NCBI GenBank assembly: GCA_016715195.1
Contig: JADKBB010000064.1
Span: 1-49,407, forward strand
Reading direction: 5' to 3'
DNA from: Candidatus Villigracilis proximus
GTDB taxonomy: Bacteria; Chloroflexota; Anaerolineae; Anaerolineales; Villigracilaceae
DNA length: 49,407 bases
The notes beneath the pieces were generated by a model. The model searched no databases, had not been told where the DNA came from, and was given only the letters and a program-made list of their open reading frames with translations. Position numbers and translations under genes: made by a program. Positions 1 to 8,209 of this stretch are shown one piece after another (within the stretch, counting starts at the first letter, position 1; each line of letters opens with the position of its first letter).

Positions 1-117
1 GCAAATGAGCTTTTCATTTCGCTGGCAACAGTCAAAACCCACCTGCACAACATCTATAAAAAGATCGGTGTGGAAAGCCGTTACGACCTGCTTGCCAAGG
101 TTCGCTCCAGAAAATAA
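1..117 (+). CDS. LuxR-family transcriptional regulator, C-terminal fragment
   Basis: The first 38 codons are open from the window edge to a TAA. They encode the second half of a LuxR/GerE-type helix-turn-helix: the segment LATVKTHLHNIYKKIGV is the recognition helix and the following helix, and the Leu-Ala-Lys tail is typical. The gene is cut by the window edge, so the N-terminal sensor or receiver domain is not visible and it cannot be decided whether this is a response regulator or a MalT-like protein. It is co-directional with the membrane-protein run that follows and could regulate it, but that is only inferred from position. Confidence 0.85.
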   Translation, partial: ANELFISLATVKTHLHNIYKKIGVESRYDLLAKVRSRK

Positions 118-281
118 CTCCAAAAAGGCAATCTACATCTAAAGTTGTAGGGGGAATTGGGCTAAATAAATCCAAAGTTCGATTCTCAAATTCTCTTGAA
201 TGCGGGATGATCCGTCCGCACCCAAAACGCCAGACGTACTCCCATACTCAAACCTCTGGCAAAAAGGAAAAAAAGAGGACT

Positions 282-917
282 ATGAGAAATTCAAACACCT
301 TAGAACTAAGAAAAAGCACCATTTCCAAGAAGATTGGCTGGGGATTTATGCTGCTGCTGGCGATTCTTTTATTTGTTCTTGCCAGCCGCTATTTGACTCT
401 GGATCCCAACGTCTACTTCCCTGAACAACGAGACGTGTATATGGACAACACTGTCTTCCTGCTCATGCACATCATCGGCTCCATGCTTGCCATTCTCATC
501 GGACCGTTCCAATTCCTGCGCAACATCCGCACCGGACGTTATCTCAACCTTCATCGCTGGCTTGGCAGAGTGTATTTGCTGAGCGTGTTATTCGGCGGGC
601 TGGGAGGCTCATACATGGCAACCATTGCCTATGGCGGACCTGTTGCTCGTTTGGGCTTCATAACCCTGGCCGCCCTCTGGCTGGTCAGCGGATTTATGGC
701 GTACATCAATATCCGAAATAAAAAAATCGAACAGCACCAAAAATGGATGATTGTCAACTACGCCCTGACCTTTGCAGGCGTGACCCTTCGTTTGTGGCAA
801 GTCATCTTCGGCTCTATTGGGGTGGACTTCCTCTCAGGCTATATCATCGTTGCCTGGCTATGTTGGCTGCCGAATCTGTTCGTTGCATTTTGGATCAACA
901 ATCGTAAACTGATCTGA
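282..917 (+). CDS. DUF2306 multi-pass membrane protein
   Basis: A 211-residue integral membrane protein with about six hydrophobic segments (roughly residues 18-38, 58-77, 95-115, 122-142, 155-173 and 183-205). The conserved-looking HRWLGRVY stretch near residue 88 and EQHQKWM near residue 150 match the DUF2306 family, whose function is unknown. The frame is open from 207, but the ATG at 282 is preferred because a purine-rich AAAGAGG lies just upstream and the earlier codons encode a polar tail that spoils the first helix. It is first in a co-directional series of small membrane proteins behind a LuxR regulator. No catalytic residues can be assigned. Confidence 0.75.
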   Translation: MRNSNTLELRKSTISKKIGWGFMLLLAILLFVLASRYLTLDPNVYFPEQRDVYMDNTVFLLMHIIGSMLAILIGPFQFLRNIRTGRYLNLHRWLGRVYLLSVLFGGLGGSYMATIAYGGPVARLGFITLAALWLVSGFMAYINIRNKKIEQHQKWMIVNYALTFAGVTLRLWQVIFGSIGVDFLSGYIIVAWLCWLPNLFVAFWINNRKLI

Positions 918-1096
918 AAGTTATTGAACGAACCTCTCCCATCTTTATCCCTCTGCTTACTCATAGACTACCTATACTACCTTTTATCGCAGAACAAAGA
1001 CCTGCACTGGTGTTCCGATTGCCGCAGAACTGCAAGTTTGCTGTCACCAACCAGAGAAATGAAATTCACCAATATCACTCAAAAAGGAAAAATAAA

Positions 1097-1552
1097 ATGA
1101 ATGCAACCAAAGGAACTCCACTCGGCTCCAACAACAAGACGTACAAAATGGAAGATACAAAAATAAATGTAAAGACGAAGCTCTCTGCGCTATGGGCTGC
1201 AGTAATGTTTTGCTACATCTATGGAGACTATTTCGGTCTCTATAAGCCCGGGACATTGCAGAACATACTTGAAGGGCAAATGGGGCCGCTTGGTCCAACA
1301 ACGCAAGGAGTATTGTTGGGAACATCAATATTAATGATGTTCCCGAGTGTCATGGTTTTCCTATCGGTGGCACTGAAACCCAGGGCAAATCGATGGTTGA
1401 ATATCATCCTGGGCATAATCTATACGCTTATCATGCTCATCAGTATGCCGGGGGCCTGGGCTTTCTATATTTTCTTTGGAATTATCGAAGTCGTACTAAC
1501 GATACTGATTGTCTGGTATGCATGGACTTGGCCTAAACAAGGGGAGGGATAA
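1097..1552 (+). CDS. DUF6326-like small membrane protein
   Basis: A 151-residue protein with four hydrophobic segments after a polar N-terminus of about 25 residues. The segment KLSALWAAVMFCYIYGDYFG followed by a Lys-Pro-Gly loop resembles DUF6326 membrane proteins of unknown function. The ATG at 1097 follows an AAAAAGGAAAA ribosome-binding stretch; an internal ATG 17 codons later is an alternative start. The first ten residues and about 60 bases of leader are nearly the same as those of the gene at 2721 (MNATKGT versus MNSTKGT), although the rest of the two proteins is unrelated. This points to a copied leader or expression cassette. Confidence 0.65.
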   Translation: MNATKGTPLGSNNKTYKMEDTKINVKTKLSALWAAVMFCYIYGDYFGLYKPGTLQNILEGQMGPLGPTTQGVLLGTSILMMFPSVMVFLSVALKPRANRWLNIILGIIYTLIMLISMPGAWAFYIFFGIIEVVLTILIVWYAWTWPKQGEG

Positions 1553-1667
1553 AAACTGCGTACACCGATAAAAACAGGTAATAAAACATATTCATACAGG
1601 TAGGTTTTTCAGCCTTGCTAGACGTAATGTCATATTTTTAACCAAAGCAACTTTAAAGGAATGCAAA

Positions 1668-2636
1668 ATGAAAGCGATTGTGTACACAAAATACGGATCA
1701 CCGGATGTTCTTCAATTTAAAGAGGTGGAAAAACCTACGCCTCAGGGTCATGAAGTCCTGATAAAAATTCATGCAGCATCCGTAAATGCCTATGACTGGC
1801 ATTCCCTGACCGCTGACATCTTCTTGATTCGCCTGATGGGCGGGGGATTACTCAGACCAAAAAACACAAGACTCGGCGCGGACATCGCGGGGCGGGTTGA
1901 AGCGGTTGGTGGAAACGTCAAGCAGTTTCGTCCAGGTGATGAGGTGTTTGGAAGTATAGGTCATGGCGGTTTTGCCGAGTATGCATGTGCCCCTGAGACC
2001 AGGTTGGCATTGAAACCCGAAAACCTATCTTTTGAGGAAGCCGCAGCTGTACCAATGGCTGCTCTGACTGCACTGCAGGGTCTGCGCGATGAAGGACAAA
2101 TTCATTCAGGGCAAAAGGTTTTGATTAACGGGGCATCTGGCGGGGTGGGCACCTTTGCTGTGCAGATCGCTAAATCGTTCGGCGCTGAAGTTACAGCGGT
2201 GTGCAGTTCGAGGAATTTGGATCAGGCGTACGCGATTGGGGCAGACCAGGTCATTGATTACACGCGGCAAGATTTCACTCAAAATGGGCAGCAGTATGAC
2301 CTCATCTTTGCAGCGAATGGATATCATCCGCTTTCAAATTACAAGCGTGCCTTAACTCCCCAGGGCATTTATGTGATGGCTGGAGGTTCAATGGCTCAAA
2401 TTTTCCAGGCGATGCTCCTGGGATCACGGATGTCAAAACCCGGGGGCAGGAAAATGGGCGGCGTATCGGCGAAAATAGACCAAAAAGATTTGGTTATTCT
2501 CAAAGGTATGATCGAAGCCGGCAAAGTAAAACCTGTTATGGATAGACGGTATCCGTTAAGCGAGGCTGCTGAAGCGCTTCGATATCTTGGAGGAGGGCAT
2601 GCGCGTGGAAAAGTAGTAATTGCAGTGGATGTATGA
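1668..2636 (+). CDS. Zinc-independent MDR-family oxidoreductase (quinone reductase/alcohol dehydrogenase-like)
   Basis: A 322-residue medium-chain dehydrogenase/reductase. The N-terminal GroES-like domain (about residues 1-125) carries the HEVLIKIHAASVNAYDWHSL signature of quinone oxidoreductases. The Rossmann domain starts at VLINGASGGVGTFAVQIAK (about residue 148), whose glycine-rich loop and downstream SSRN favour NADP(H). The Cys/His/Glu ligands for a catalytic zinc are absent, so a zinc-free quinone or enone reductase is more likely than a classical alcohol dehydrogenase. The ATG follows AAAGGA. The physiological substrate is unknown. A decayed copy of its last third and of the sequence beyond its stop lies near 4833-4975. 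Confidence 0.85.
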   Translation: MKAIVYTKYGSPDVLQFKEVEKPTPQGHEVLIKIHAASVNAYDWHSLTADIFLIRLMGGGLLRPKNTRLGADIAGRVEAVGGNVKQFRPGDEVFGSIGHGGFAEYACAPETRLALKPENLSFEEAAAVPMAALTALQGLRDEGQIHSGQKVLINGASGGVGTFAVQIAKSFGAEVTAVCSSRNLDQAYAIGADQVIDYTRQDFTQNGQQYDLIFAANGYHPLSNYKRALTPQGIYVMAGGSMAQIFQAMLLGSRMSKPGGRKMGGVSAKIDQKDLVILKGMIEAGKVKPVMDRRYPLSEAAEALRYLGGGHARGKVVIAVDV

Positions 2637-2720
2637 CGGTACATGATTTAGGGTGCTGCTGCTCTTGGTTATTTAAGTCGAATTGAAACTTACAAATATT
2701 AATCAAAAAGGAAAAATAAA

Positions 2721-3416
2721 ATGAATTCAACTAAAGGAACTTACCCCGTTATAAGAGAGAAACAAAATATTAAAGCTTTGCAAAAAGCTGGAGGTTTTGC
2801 TGCATTGATCCATGCCGCTGGGTACACAGTGGGCATTATATTGGCTTTTACACTAATTGCTCCCGCCCTATCGGCTGCCCCTGCCGAATATATGGCATTT
2901 GTCTCAAACAACCAACTGCTCATGAGTCTATGGATCCTTAGTGCTTATTGGGTAAGCGCCGCTGCCCTGGTTGTGATGGTATTGGCGATATATGAGTACT
3001 TGAAAGACAATTCGCCGGCGCTCATGCAAGTAGCAACCATCTTCGGGTTAATCTGGGCCGGCTTAATTATTGGCAGCGGCAACCTTATGATCCATGACTT
3101 CGGTGTCATTGCCAATCTCTATGGAGAAGATCCGATTCAAGCAGAGACAGTTTTGTTGGCAATGAAAGCGGTTGAAAATGGAATCGTAAGCGGAAACGAG
3201 CTTGTTGGCAGCCTGTGGGTTCTTTTGTTAAGCCTTGCCGCCTTGCGGACAAAAGGTCTGCCCAAAGGCCTCAACTATCTTGGCATGATCCTCAGTGTAG
3301 CAGGCATCCTCACGCTGCTTCCGGCAGTACCGACCTATATTTTTGGGCTGGGAATGATCGTCTGGTCAATCTGGCTGGGCGTCGCCTTGTTGCGCAAGCC
3401 CGCAAGCCAGGAATAA
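2721..3416 (+). CDS. DUF4386-like membrane protein
   Basis: A 231-residue protein with about six hydrophobic helices. The arrangement (a KAGGFAALIHAAGY first helix, a central Asn-Glu-Leu segment, then the LPKGLNYLGMILSVAGILTL helix) resembles DUF4386 proteins, a family of unknown function. It starts with ATG behind AAAAAGGAAAA. Its leader and first codons nearly duplicate those of the gene at 1097. It is followed by two strong hairpins (3417-3479) that may end the transcript. The family assignment is by pattern only and could be wrong; the membrane topology is clear. Confidence 0.55.
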   Translation: MNSTKGTYPVIREKQNIKALQKAGGFAALIHAAGYTVGIILAFTLIAPALSAAPAEYMAFVSNNQLLMSLWILSAYWVSAAALVVMVLAIYEYLKDNSPALMQVATIFGLIWAGLIIGSGNLMIHDFGVIANLYGEDPIQAETVLLAMKAVENGIVSGNELVGSLWVLLLSLAALRTKGLPKGLNYLGMILSVAGILTLLPAVPTYIFGLGMIVWSIWLGVALLRKPASQE

Positions 3417-3479
3417 TTAACGTCAGTTTCGCACTGACGTTAAAGAAAGCAGGGCACCCTTGGTTCCTGCCAAGGGTGC
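3417..3479 (+). terminator. Double hairpin after the DUF4386-like gene
   Basis: Two adjacent perfect 10-base stems: TTAACGTCAG / CTGACGTTAA (3417-3443), then GCACCCTTGG / CCAAGGGTGC (3454-3479). They start right after the stop codon of the preceding gene. No clear T-run follows, so they could be a factor-dependent terminator, an mRNA-stabilising structure or a processing site. Confidence 0.45.
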
Positions 3480-3516
3480 TTACAACGGTTAACTTAAAAA
3501 CGAGGATGAGTAAATT

Positions 3517-4308
3517 ATGGACGAAAACAAAAGCGCAAACACACTACAGCAATACAGCCTGATGGAAATACTTGGAATATGGGCCGCGGTTGCCCTGCCA
3601 ATGGGATTCATCCTATGGGTGGCAATGCCCTTGATTATTCCGCATACGAACATTGAGCCGGGATTCATCTATCTGGTATTGATAACTTTAGGGTTGGTCT
3701 GGCAGGGCATTCTTGCCTACATCATCCTTAGACGGGAAGTTAAACCCTTCACATGGGAAAATATAAAACAACGGCTCTGGCTGCATACTCCAACGGATCC
3801 CAAAACGGGTGTGCCCTCTAAAAAATTATACCTATGGACCATCCCGATCATCGCTTTTACCCTGCTGTGGGATAACTTGAACATCCTTGGAGGATTAAAT
3901 GATCTTTGGTTAAGAACCTTCCCGTTTTTGTCCCCTCCCGAATATGCCATCATCCAAAATTTGGCGGAACCTGCCATTGGTCAATGGTGGCTGATGGGTG
4001 TGCTGGTTGTCTTGATTGCGTTCAACTACCTTCTTGGCGAAGAGTTAATATTTAGGGGCATTCTCCTGCCAAAAATGAACGGCGTATTTGGAAAATGGGA
4101 TATTGTCGCCAATGGCATTCTCTTCGCCGGGTACCATTTGCATTTGATCTGGAGGCTTCCCTCAACGATCATCCTGCGCGATTGGGTATATTCCTGGGCA
4201 GCGAAACGGTACAAGTCATATTGGGTTGCAGTAATCATTCACGGGTTTGATGCCGTATTTTTGGTCGTTCTTTTTCCAATGGCGATCATGGGGTTGATTA
4301 AGGCATAA
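3517..4308 (+). CDS. CPBP-family intramembrane protease (Abi/CAAX-like)
   Basis: A 263-residue membrane protein with about eight hydrophobic segments. It carries the three CPBP motifs: EELIFR near residues 173-178 (the Glu-Glu-x3-Arg catalytic motif), a His in AGYHLHL near 206, and HGFD near 243. Relatives include Rce1-type prenyl-protein proteases and bacterial Abi proteins that modify or degrade membrane substrates; the substrate here is unknown. The start at 3517 has an upstream GAGGATGAG. It is one of several membrane-embedded protease genes in this window (9450, 15253, 22339 and 37705 are the others). Confidence 0.8.
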   Translation: MDENKSANTLQQYSLMEILGIWAAVALPMGFILWVAMPLIIPHTNIEPGFIYLVLITLGLVWQGILAYIILRREVKPFTWENIKQRLWLHTPTDPKTGVPSKKLYLWTIPIIAFTLLWDNLNILGGLNDLWLRTFPFLSPPEYAIIQNLAEPAIGQWWLMGVLVVLIAFNYLLGEELIFRGILLPKMNGVFGKWDIVANGILFAGYHLHLIWRLPSTIILRDWVYSWAAKRYKSYWVAVIIHGFDAVFLVVLFPMAIMGLIKA

Positions 4309-4377
4309 AGCCATCCGTTATCCTGTCTATTTAATTATTGGGCAACTCCTTAGATAAATTTCATTCAAGAGAGAATT

Positions 4378-4800
4378 ATGAAACAGTCAATTGTACATAT
4401 CGCTTTAGTTGTAAGAGACTATGATGAAGCCATTGCTTTTTATACCGAAAAACTTCATTTCACACTTGTCGAAGATATATACCAACCAGAACAAGATAAA
4501 CGCTGGGTTGTGGTTTCTCCTCCCGGCTCAAATGGGACAACTCTGCTTCTGGCTAGGGCTTCAAAGCCAGAACAGCAACCCTTTATAGGTAATCAAACAG
4601 GCGGGAGAGTGTTTCTATTTCTTAACACGGACGATTTCTGGAGAGATTACAACGAGATGATTTCTAAAGGTATCAAGTTTATTAGAGAGCCAAAAGAAGA
4701 ATCCTATGGACTGGTTGCCGTTTTTGAAGATTTATACGGAAACCTTTGGGATTTGCTCCAACTTAATGCCGATCATCCATTGTTCCATCGAAAGGAATAA
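4378..4800 (+). CDS. VOC (glyoxalase/bleomycin-resistance fold) family protein
   Basis: A 140-residue single-module vicinal oxygen chelate protein. The opening IVHIALVVRDYDEAIAFYTE places a metal-type His at residue 7, and the closing LYGNLWDLLQL has an Asp where many members carry a metal-binding Glu. It may be an enzyme acting on a small hydrophobic substrate or a binding protein; the substrate cannot be deduced. A GAGAGA stretch lies ahead of the ATG. It sits between the CPBP protease and the decayed oxidoreductase fragment. Confidence 0.8.
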   Translation: MKQSIVHIALVVRDYDEAIAFYTEKLHFTLVEDIYQPEQDKRWVVVSPPGSNGTTLLLARASKPEQQPFIGNQTGGRVFLFLNTDDFWRDYNEMISKGIKFIREPKEESYGLVAVFEDLYGNLWDLLQLNADHPLFHRKE

Positions 4801-4832
4801 GTCAGTTTTCTTAAATCGACATCACTTCCCTG

Positions 4833-4975
4833 GCGAAAATAGACCAAAAAGATTTGGTTATTCTCAAAGGTTCGATTGAAGTCAGCAAAGTAAAACCCCT
4901 TCGGCTCTTAGAGAAGGATACGTGCTTGGAAAAGTAGAATTGCAATGGATGTCTGAAAGTGCATATTTTTGTGGG
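4833..4975 (+). pseudogene. Decayed 3' fragment of the MDR oxidoreductase gene
   Basis: This stretch is a clear but degraded copy of the end of the oxidoreductase gene at 1668-2636. GCGAAAATAGACCAAAAAGA and the next 20 or so bases are shared with 2468-2508. After AAAGTAAAACC about 44 bases are missing, and similarity resumes through the GGAAAAGTAG region and past the original stop codon. Read in the old frame it gives AKIDQKDLVILKG and then a stop. It has no start of its own. It overlaps an in-frame upstream extension of the next gene, one reason to start that gene at 5084. Confidence 0.85.
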
Positions 4976-5083
4976 ACCCGATATGGTCAAGTACAATCAG
5001 AGAAAGTTAGTTCGCAATCCTTCTTGAAATTTATCGGTAATATAATTCTGACAGCAAACAAGCGCTACTTTTGGAGAAACACA

Positions 5084-6628
5084 ATGGAAATCCAGTATTT
5101 TTCTTTTTTGAAACATCTTATTCGTTTTAACCGGCAGGTCTACCTCGACCACAATGCAACCACTCCGGTCAGTGACCGTGTCCGAAAAGCAATGGAACAG
5201 GTATTGAAACGTCAGTATGGCAACCCATCCTCCTTTTATGAGATCGGCAGGAAATCTGCGGGGATGGTGGAGCAGGCCCGGGAACAGGTAGCGCAGACCA
5301 TTCATGCAGACCCGTCCGAGGTCATCTTTACCAGTTGCGCATCTGAATCCAACAACGCCGCGATCAAATCCGCTGCTGCTCACTTTTATCCACAAAAGAA
5401 AAAGATCATTGCCACGCCGATCGAACATCCATCGGTGGCGAATACACTGGCGTACTTGCAAACCCAGGGAGTGACAGTTGAATATTGCCAGTTGGATGAG
5501 AACGGGCGCGTGCTGTTATCCGACCTGGAACAGCGGATCGATGGTGATACCTTTTTAGTATGCTGTATCCTTGCAAACAATGAAACTGGCGTCATTCAGG
5601 ACATTCAGGCAGTCACCAGAATCGCAAAAAAACACGGCGCACTGGTGCTGGCAGATTGCGTGCAAGCGTTGGGAAAGATTCCGATCGATGTGCATACCTG
5701 GGACGTGGATTACGCAACATTCTCAGCGCACAAACTCTATGGACCAAAAGGCATTGGCGCCCTGTACATCAAGCAGGGCAGTCCCTTCACGCCTTTTCTG
5801 CATGGCGGCCATCAGGAAGGCGGGCTGCGCGCCGGAACCGAAAGCCTTCACAACATTGTCGGCTTTGGCGCTGCCTGCAAGGAAGTGGATAAACTGTTGG
5901 CAGATTCCGAACGGATTCGGGGGATGAAACGAAGTCTGATTCAACGTTTTAAACAGATCAAGCCCGATTGTGTGATCAATTCACCAGAAGCTGAAGCAGA
6001 GTGCCTGCCAAACACGCTGAGTATCACCTTCCCCGGCGTGGAGAATTCCGGGTTGATGGGGATGCTCGATTATCGCGGCATCGCCGTCTCTGCCGGGTCG
6101 GCGTGCAGCACCGGAGAGGATACTCCTTCGCATGTCTTGAAAGCGATCGGGCTGTCCGATCAGGCTGCACGCGAGACCATTCGAATCAGCCTCGGGCATA
6201 CCACCACCGCAGGCGACATCCGCTATATGACACAGGTGGTTCAGGAGTACATTGAAGGCCGTGTCTCGTTTGTCAACATGCTCGCTCCGGCGCAGTTGAA
6301 CGAAACCATCCTCTTTGATGAACAAACTTTTATTCTCGATGTACGTCCTCCGGACATGCGGAAAAATGTTAAGGGATTACCAAATGCGCACGAAGTTAAC
6401 CCACTGCATGTCGAACGATACTTGAAGCAACTTCCACGGGATAAACAAATCCTGGTGTACTGTCCGGGAGGCGGGTTGTCCGTCATGATCTCATATTACT
6501 TGAAGGCAAAAGGCTTCAAGCGTATTACCAACCTGCGAGGCGGACTTGATGCATGGCGCAAGCGACGAAATGACCTATACGAGAAATATGCCGGTCAGAA
6601 TGTGACTGTGCTTGAGCCGGATAATTAA
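5084..6628 (+). CDS. Cysteine desulfurase fused to a C-terminal rhodanese domain
   Basis: A 514-residue two-domain protein. Residues about 20-390 form a NifS/IscS-like class V aminotransferase: YLDHNATTP at the start, the PLP-binding Lys in SAHKLYGPKG near 215, and the persulfide Cys in SAGSACSTGED near 341. Residues about 400-500 form a rhodanese domain with its active Cys in VYCPGGGLS near 459. The desulfurase would take sulfur from cysteine and could pass it to the rhodanese Cys within one chain. The ATG at 5084 follows GGAGAAACACA; the frame extends back to 4922, but that part comes from the decayed oxidoreductase copy. No Fe-S scaffold gene is adjacent. Confidence 0.9.
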   Translation: MEIQYFSFLKHLIRFNRQVYLDHNATTPVSDRVRKAMEQVLKRQYGNPSSFYEIGRKSAGMVEQAREQVAQTIHADPSEVIFTSCASESNNAAIKSAAAHFYPQKKKIIATPIEHPSVANTLAYLQTQGVTVEYCQLDENGRVLLSDLEQRIDGDTFLVCCILANNETGVIQDIQAVTRIAKKHGALVLADCVQALGKIPIDVHTWDVDYATFSAHKLYGPKGIGALYIKQGSPFTPFLHGGHQEGGLRAGTESLHNIVGFGAACKEVDKLLADSERIRGMKRSLIQRFKQIKPDCVINSPEAEAECLPNTLSITFPGVENSGLMGMLDYRGIAVSAGSACSTGEDTPSHVLKAIGLSDQAARETIRISLGHTTTAGDIRYMTQVVQEYIEGRVSFVNMLAPAQLNETILFDEQTFILDVRPPDMRKNVKGLPNAHEVNPLHVERYLKQLPRDKQILVYCPGGGLSVMISYYLKAKGFKRITNLRGGLDAWRKRRNDLYEKYAGQNVTVLEPDN

Positions 6629-6726
6629 AAGGATGGCGCATCACCACGGCAGGATTCCTTGCTTGCGCCGTTCTTTCAAGTGTTTACTGAGTCGATTACC
6701 TAAAAAATATACTGAGAGTGAATTTT

Positions 6727-7068
6727 ATGACACCCCATACCGATCTTTTTCTCACCTATCTGCGGCACTACGCCGCCAAAGACCTTCAAGCCATCTCCGC
6801 CATGTTCGCTGAAGATATTCACCTGCGCGATTGGAACATCTCGGTGCATGGCAAAGATGAAGCCATTCGTGAAACTGCAAAAAACTTTACTGAAGCTGAA
6901 AGCATTGAAATTCGCGTGCTTGTCACCTATGAAAATGCCGATACTGTCGCCGGGGAACTTCACATTGTTGTGGACGGCAGGGTCGATCTATACGTGGTAG
7001 ATGTGGTGACGTTCAATGCACAGGGCAGCATCACTGCTATCCGTTCGTATAAGGGGCGGGAGGATTAA
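6727..7068 (+). CDS. NTF2-like/SnoaL-type small protein
   Basis: A 113-residue protein with the cone-shaped NTF2-like pattern: an N-terminal helix (TDLFLTYLRHYAAKDLQAISAMFAEDIHLRDW), then a short helix and a curved beta-sheet ending in VDLYVVDVVTFNAQGSITAIRSY. The family includes ketosteroid isomerase-like enzymes and many proteins of unknown function, so no substrate is assigned. A GTG three codons upstream is in frame, but the ATG at 6727 has the better-placed GAGAG stretch. Confidence 0.75.
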   Translation: MTPHTDLFLTYLRHYAAKDLQAISAMFAEDIHLRDWNISVHGKDEAIRETAKNFTEAESIEIRVLVTYENADTVAGELHIVVDGRVDLYVVDVVTFNAQGSITAIRSYKGRED

Positions 7069-7138
7069 ATCTTCTACATCCCGAGATTGGTCTCGCCTTA
7101 AATTAAATAATTGTTTTCGGGCAACGTAAGGTGTGTGG

Positions 7139-7167
7139 TTGCCCCCGTGCATCATCTAAGGTATCAT
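7139..7167 (+). promoter_or_regulatory. Predicted sigma70-type promoter of the mevalonate decarboxylase gene
   Basis: TTGCCC (7139-7144) and TATCAT (7162-7167) are separated by exactly 17 bases, matching the -35 and -10 consensus at 4 and 5 of 6 positions. Transcription would start near 7174, giving a leader of about 28 bases with a GAGG ribosome-binding stretch before the ATG at 7203. Confidence 0.55.
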
Positions 7168-7202
7168 GGCTGTATTAGACACTTAACGCGAGGAAAACGC
7201 CC

Positions 7203-8171
7203 ATGAACACTCCTTCAGCCACCGCACTCGCCCACCCAAATATAGCCTTCATCAAATACTGGGGCAATCGCGATAACACTTTGCGTCTGCCTGTCAACGG
7301 CTCCATCTCTATGAATCTGGATGGGCTTTTTACCCGCACCACGGTGACGTTTAATTCATCCAAACAGGATTCGCTGATGATCAATGAGCATCCGGTCATC
7401 GGCAAAGGCCTTGAGCGCGTCTCTTACATTCTTGATCTTGTGCGTCAGATGGCGAATATAAATGAACGCGCTGAAGTTTCCAGCTCGAATAATTTTCCCG
7501 CCGGTGCAGGGATCGCCTCCTCTGCGGCAGCGTTTGCGGCACTTGCGCTCGCATCTTCCCGCGCCGCCGGCCTGACTCTGTCCGAGGGACAGTTATCAAG
7601 GCTCGCGCGACGCGGCTCCGGTTCGGCATCCCGTTCCATCCCCGGTGGATTTGTCGAATGGCAGATGGGAACCAGTGACGATGATTCAGTTGCCGTGTCA
7701 ATCGCGTCGCCCGAACATTGGGCGCTCGCTGATTGTGTGGCGATCGTCAATGCGTCACATAAAAAGACCGGCTCCACCGAAGGCCACGCCATTGCGGGGA
7801 CAAGTCCGCTGCAAAATGCGCGTGTGGCAGATACACCGCGCCGGTTGGATATTTGCCGCACTGCAATTCTCAATAAAGACTTTGACACATTTGCAAATAT
7901 CATCGAACATGATTCGGATATCATGCATTCGGTGATGATGACTTCCAATCCGCCGTTAATGTATTGGCAGGCTGCAACGGTGGGAATCTTTCACGCGGTT
8001 CGTGAATGGCGTGCCAGCGGACTTCCCGTTGGGTATACGGTGGACGCCGGCGCGAACGTGCATGTGATCTGCCTGGCAGAATATGCCAAAGAGACAGAGA
8101 AACGCCTGCGCGAATTATCAGGGGTGAGTGATGTGCTTGTAGCTGGTGTAGGCGGCGCGGCGCAGGGTTAA
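7203..8171 (+). CDS. mvaD: Diphosphomevalonate (or phosphomevalonate) decarboxylase
   Basis: A 322-residue GHMP-kinase-fold decarboxylase. It has the signature NIAFIKYWGNRD near the N-terminus, the ATP-binding loop FPAGAGIASSAAAF near residue 99, the active-site Arg in GSGSASRSIPGGFVEW, and the catalytic Asp in DAGANVHV near 281. The enzyme makes isopentenyl phosphate or diphosphate by ATP-driven decarboxylation in the mevalonate pathway. Some Chloroflexota members (Roseiflexus) act on mevalonate 5-phosphate and work with isopentenyl phosphate kinase; sequence reading alone does not settle the substrate here. No other mevalonate genes are in the window. DegV follows 38 bases downstream in the same direction. 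Confidence 0.9.
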   Translation: MNTPSATALAHPNIAFIKYWGNRDNTLRLPVNGSISMNLDGLFTRTTVTFNSSKQDSLMINEHPVIGKGLERVSYILDLVRQMANINERAEVSSSNNFPAGAGIASSAAAFAALALASSRAAGLTLSEGQLSRLARRGSGSASRSIPGGFVEWQMGTSDDDSVAVSIASPEHWALADCVAIVNASHKKTGSTEGHAIAGTSPLQNARVADTPRRLDICRTAILNKDFDTFANIIEHDSDIMHSVMMTSNPPLMYWQAATVGIFHAVREWRASGLPVGYTVDAGANVHVICLAEYAKETEKRLRELSGVSDVLVAGVGGAAQG

Positions 8172-8209
8172 TGCGACCGTGTAAATTATAAAAAATAGGA
8201 GATTAAAAC

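Noticed and set aside
4922..5083. Upstream in-frame extension of the cysteine desulfurase gene
   Set aside because: These codons derive from the decayed oxidoreductase copy and intergenic DNA. The ATG at 5084 has a ribosome-binding site and the conserved domain begins right after it.
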